In this document: positions 5,291-7,253 of the stretch, piece by piece
Numbering within the stretch: the stretch's first letter is position 1
Layout of the letters: the number at the start of each line of letters is the position of its first letter
From: Clostridia bacterium
GTDB taxonomy: Bacteria; Bacillota_A; Clostridia; Oscillospirales; Acutalibacteraceae
Direction: 5' to 3'
Length of the DNA: 7,253 bases
NCBI GenBank assembly: GCA_017503305.1
Contig: JAFVTJ010000058.1
Coordinates: 1 to 7,253, forward strand
Position numbers and translations under genes: made by a program
The notes under the pieces: generated by a model
Told to the model about the DNA's origin: nothing
Database searches by the model: none
The model's input: only the letters and a program-made list of their open reading frames with translations

Positions 5291-5716
5291 GTGTATTTGT
5301 TGCTTACTAAAAAAAGAATTGCGGTAATTTTGGCTGTCCTGCTTTTAGGATTGATCTTAGCAGGGCAGTTTTTGTCGGTAAAAGCCGGCGAAATAGACCT
5401 TTCTACCAATGAAAAACGTGTGCAGTATATTGCCACTTTGGGAATAACTCTACAGGGTGATGACTATATTAAAAAACAGGTAACAATTCCACAAAGCTTT
5501 AGCAAGGTTTATAATAATTATAATGCCTTGCAGCGCGAAGCAGGGTTCGATTTGCAAAGCTATCGCGGTAAAAACGTGATAATATATACTTATAACCTTG
5601 ATTCGCAAACGGTAGTAAATTTAATAACCTTTAAAGGAAAATTAATTGGCGGGGACATTGCTTCTTTAAAAATTGATGGGCAAATGACCGCACTAAAGGA
5701 ACAAAGAAATGGCTAA
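5291..5716 (+). CDS. DUF4830-type membrane-anchored protein of unknown function
   Basis: This 141-residue protein has a short positive N-terminus (KKR at 7-9) and one strongly hydrophobic helix (about 10-28). The rest of the chain is expected outside the cytoplasmic membrane. No lipobox cysteine is present, so it is an anchored or secreted protein rather than a lipoprotein. The body (about 38-132) contains FSKVYNNYNALQREAGFDL, then YRGKNVIIYTY and FKGKLIGGDIASL, which I recognise as the DUF4830 pattern of clostridial proteins; no function is known to me. The start is GTG at 5291, nine bases after AAAGGGG. An ATG at 5284 is in another frame and stops after eight codons. The gene follows ispF by 26 bases and overlaps the pseudouridine synthase gene by eight bases. 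Confidence 0.75.
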   Translation: MYLLLTKKRIAVILAVLLLGLILAGQFLSVKAGEIDLSTNEKRVQYIATLGITLQGDDYIKKQVTIPQSFSKVYNNYNALQREAGFDLQSYRGKNVIIYTYNLDSQTVVNLITFKGKLIGGDIASLKIDGQMTALKEQRNG

Positions 5717-6416
5717 GGAACGTTTTGATAAAATAATTGCAAATCAATTTAATATTTCACGTAAGGACGCACGCATTGCCATAAGGCGCGGCAAGGCAAC
5801 GGTTGACGGAAAAGCCGTGCGCGACCCGGCCTTAGCGGTTGATACCGAAAGTGAAATTACATTTTTGGGACAAGCTATGGACTATAAAAAGTATGTTTAT
5901 ATATTGATGAATAAACCTAAAGGTGTGCTTTCGGCCGCGAATGACAAGTCGCGAAAAACCGTTGTGGATTTGGTGCCTGAGGAATATAGGCGCCAGGGGC
6001 TTTTTCCCGTTGGCAGACTTGATAAAGACACCACCGGTCTTTTAATAATCACCGACGATGGTGATTTTGCGCACAGAGCAATAGCACCAAATAAAAACGT
6101 TTTTAAAACCTATGAGGTCACTCTAGACGGCAACGTAACAGAGGAAATGGTGGAAAAATTTCGCGAAGGTATCGTCTTGGCGGATGGCACTGTTTGCAAA
6201 AGCGCCGCTTTAAAATCTTTGGGAGAAAACAGGGCCGAGGTTATGATAAGCGAGGGGAAATATCATCAAATCAAGCGTATGTTTGGCGTGGTTGGATTAG
6301 GTGTTAACGCACTGAAGAGAACTGCTATTGGTGGACTTTTTTTGCCCCAAAATTTGGATGAAGGCGAATGTATTTTACTAAATGAACAAGAAATTTGTTC
6401 AATTTTTGCTAATTAG
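5709..6416 (+). CDS. RsuA-family rRNA pseudouridine synthase
   Basis: This 235-residue protein isomerises a uridine in ribosomal RNA to pseudouridine; by family it is probably 16S rRNA U516 (RsuA type). Residues 1-50 form an S4-like RNA-binding domain (ERFDKIIANQFNISRKDARIAIRRGKATVDG). The catalytic domain follows with LMNKPKGVLSA (66-76) and the hallmark GRLDKDTTGLLIITDDG (102-118), in which D105 is the catalytic aspartate. SEGKYHQIKRMF (181-192) is the second conserved motif. The small size and one-domain catalytic part fit RsuA better than the longer RluB/E/F enzymes, but the exact target cannot be proved from sequence. The ATG at 5709 overlaps the end of the DUF4830 gene by eight bases, with AAAGGA at 5696-5701, so the two are translationally coupled. 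Confidence 0.92.
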   Translation: MAKERFDKIIANQFNISRKDARIAIRRGKATVDGKAVRDPALAVDTESEITFLGQAMDYKKYVYILMNKPKGVLSAANDKSRKTVVDLVPEEYRRQGLFPVGRLDKDTTGLLIITDDGDFAHRAIAPNKNVFKTYEVTLDGNVTEEMVEKFREGIVLADGTVCKSAALKSLGENRAEVMISEGKYHQIKRMFGVVGLGVNALKRTAIGGLFLPQNLDEGECILLNEQEICSIFAN

Positions 6417-6493
6417 TTATAAATAATGTCATTTTAGACAAAATGGCAATGATAACATTGGCGAATATTTGCATAGCATTTTTAGGGGTAATT

Positions 6494-6502
6494 TGATATA
6501 AT
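6494..6502 (+). promoter_or_regulatory. Extended -10 promoter for ABC ATPase gene
   Basis: TG-A-TATAAT (6494-6502) is a full extended -10 element; no good -35 lies 17 bases upstream, which extended -10 promoters tolerate. It predicts a start near 6509 and an approximately 33-base leader with GGAGG at 6531-6535. A TTGACA at 6507-6512 lies downstream of this -10 and has no partner. Confidence 0.6.
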
Positions 6503-6541
6503 ATCCTTGACATAAATTTTTTGGCAAACAGGAGGTCCAAA

Positions 6542-7253
6542 ATGGCTAGTTTATCACTACGTAACGTATACAAAAGATATCCCGGTGGCGTAACCGCGGT
6601 TATCGATTTCAACCTCGAAATCAAAGATAAGGAATTTATCGTTTTCGTAGGTCCTTCAGGTTGTGGTAAGTCTACAACTCTTCGTATGGTTGCAGGTCTT
6701 GAAGAAATCTCTAAAGGTGAAGTTTACATCGGAGATCGTCTTATCAACGACGTAGCACCGAAAGATCGTGACATCGCAATGGTGTTCCAGAACTACGCTC
6801 TTTATCCCCATATGACAGTATTCGACAATATGGCTTTCGGTCTTAAGCTCCGCAAGACTCCGAAGGATGAAATTCGTCGCCGTGTTGAAGAAGCTGCTCG
6901 TATTTTGGATATTGAACACCTTCTTGAACGTAAGCCTAAGGCTTTGTCCGGTGGTCAGCGTCAACGTGTTGCTTTAGGTCGTGCTATCGTTCGTGAACCT
7001 AAGGTATTCTTACTTGACGAACCTCTTTCCAACTTGGACGCTAAGCTTCGTGCACAAATGCGTACCGAAATTTCTAAGTTACACCAACGTTTAGGTACAA
7101 CCTTTATCTACGTAACACATGACCAGACAGAAGCTATGACCATGGCATCTCGTATCGTTGTTATGAAGAGTGGTGTTATCCAGCAGGTTGATACTCCTCA
7201 GAACCTTTATCTCTATCCTTGCAACCTCTTCGTTGCAGGCTTTATCGGTTCAC
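6542..7253 (+). CDS. ugpC: ABC transporter ATP-binding protein, UgpC/MsmX carbohydrate-import family (3' end outside window)
   Basis: The first 237 codons are present and the gene runs off the right edge. It opens [20 protein letters not shown]. The motifs are Walker [10 protein letters not shown] (37-45), the Q-loop at Q83 in [14 protein letters not shown], the ABC signature [14 protein letters not shown] (135-148), Walker B VFLLDE (155-160), the D-loop SNLD (163-166) and the switch H193 in [10 protein letters not shown]. The ALYPHMTV segment and VDTPQNLY are typical of ATPases for sugar or glycerol-phosphate importers; the family also has a C-terminal TOBE regulatory domain, which would be beyond the edge. 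Such ATPases often serve several permeases, and none is seen here. It has its own promoter. Codon use is strongly biased (16 of 19 Arg codons are CGT), unlike the mixed Arg codons of the preceding synthase gene, which suggests high expression. Confidence 0.93.
   Translation, partial: MASLSLRNVYKRYPGGVTAVIDFNLEIKDKEFIVFVGPSGCGKSTTLRMVAGLEEISKGEVYIGDRLINDVAPKDRDIAMVFQNYALYPHMTVFDNMAFGLKLRKTPKDEIRRRVEEAARILDIEHLLERKPKALSGGQRQRVALGRAIVREPKVFLLDEPLSNLDAKLRAQMRTEISKLHQRLGTTFIYVTHDQTEAMTMASRIVVMKSGVIQQVDTPQNLYLYPCNLFVAGFIGS

Noticed and set aside
5284..5310. Short ORF from ATG 5284 before the DUF4830 gene
   Set aside because: The Shine-Dalgarno is too close to this ATG and the frame stops after eight codons; the GTG at 5291 has correct spacing and opens the real gene.
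6430..6460. Two small hairpins after the pseudouridine synthase gene as a terminator
   Set aside because: Stems of 6 bp and 5 bp are AT-rich and no T-run follows directly; evidence is too weak to call a terminator.
6507..6512. TTGACA as the -35 box of the ABC ATPase promoter
   Set aside because: Seventeen bases downstream is the ribosome site rather than a -10; the extended -10 at 6494-6502 is the better promoter.

Overview
The window looks like a piece of chromosome from a low-to-moderate GC, strictly anaerobic member of the Firmicutes, class Clostridia (probably a gut or rumen Oscillospirales/Christensenellales-like lineage). The evidence is the strong AAAGGAGG-type ribosome sites, TTGACA/TATAAT promoters, an efp gene followed by a CD1247-type protein, a DUF4830 protein, a flavodiiron/rubrerythrin/rubredoxin oxygen-defence set, and a GC-rich hairpin-rich intergenic repeat of a kind common in such genomes. 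The lineage is an inference from gene content only.

Left part (1-840, all minus strand): the first 20 codons of clpP run off the left edge. A 174-bp MITE-like element with 24-bp terminal inverted repeats lies between clpP and a small XRE-type HTH regulator gene. Upstream of the regulator is a non-coding-looking stretch that is in fact highly organised. It holds a near-perfect promoter, a perfect Shine-Dalgarno, a 21-codon leader ORF, a series of mutually exclusive RNA stems and an intrinsic terminator, all before the HTH gene. This reads as a leader-peptide attenuator and is the most interesting item in the window.

Middle-left part (856-2834, minus strand): flavodiiron protein, rubrerythrin and rubredoxin lie in that order of transcription and end in an intrinsic terminator. 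Together they form an O2/peroxide reduction module in which rubredoxin passes electrons to the two terminal reductases.

Middle and right part (2909-6416, plus strand): a consensus promoter back to back with the flavodiiron promoter drives efp and a CD1247-like Asp/Cys-rich protein, followed by a terminator. Then comes a tightly packed ispD-ispF-DUF4830-pseudouridine synthase operon (MEP isoprenoid pathway, a membrane-anchored protein of unknown function, rRNA modification). An RNA stem covers the Shine-Dalgarno of the DUF4830 gene.

Right edge (6494-7253): an extended -10 promoter drives the 5' 237 codons of a carbohydrate-type (UgpC/MsmX family) ABC transporter ATPase with strongly biased codon use. 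No tRNA, rRNA, CRISPR array or transposase gene was seen.
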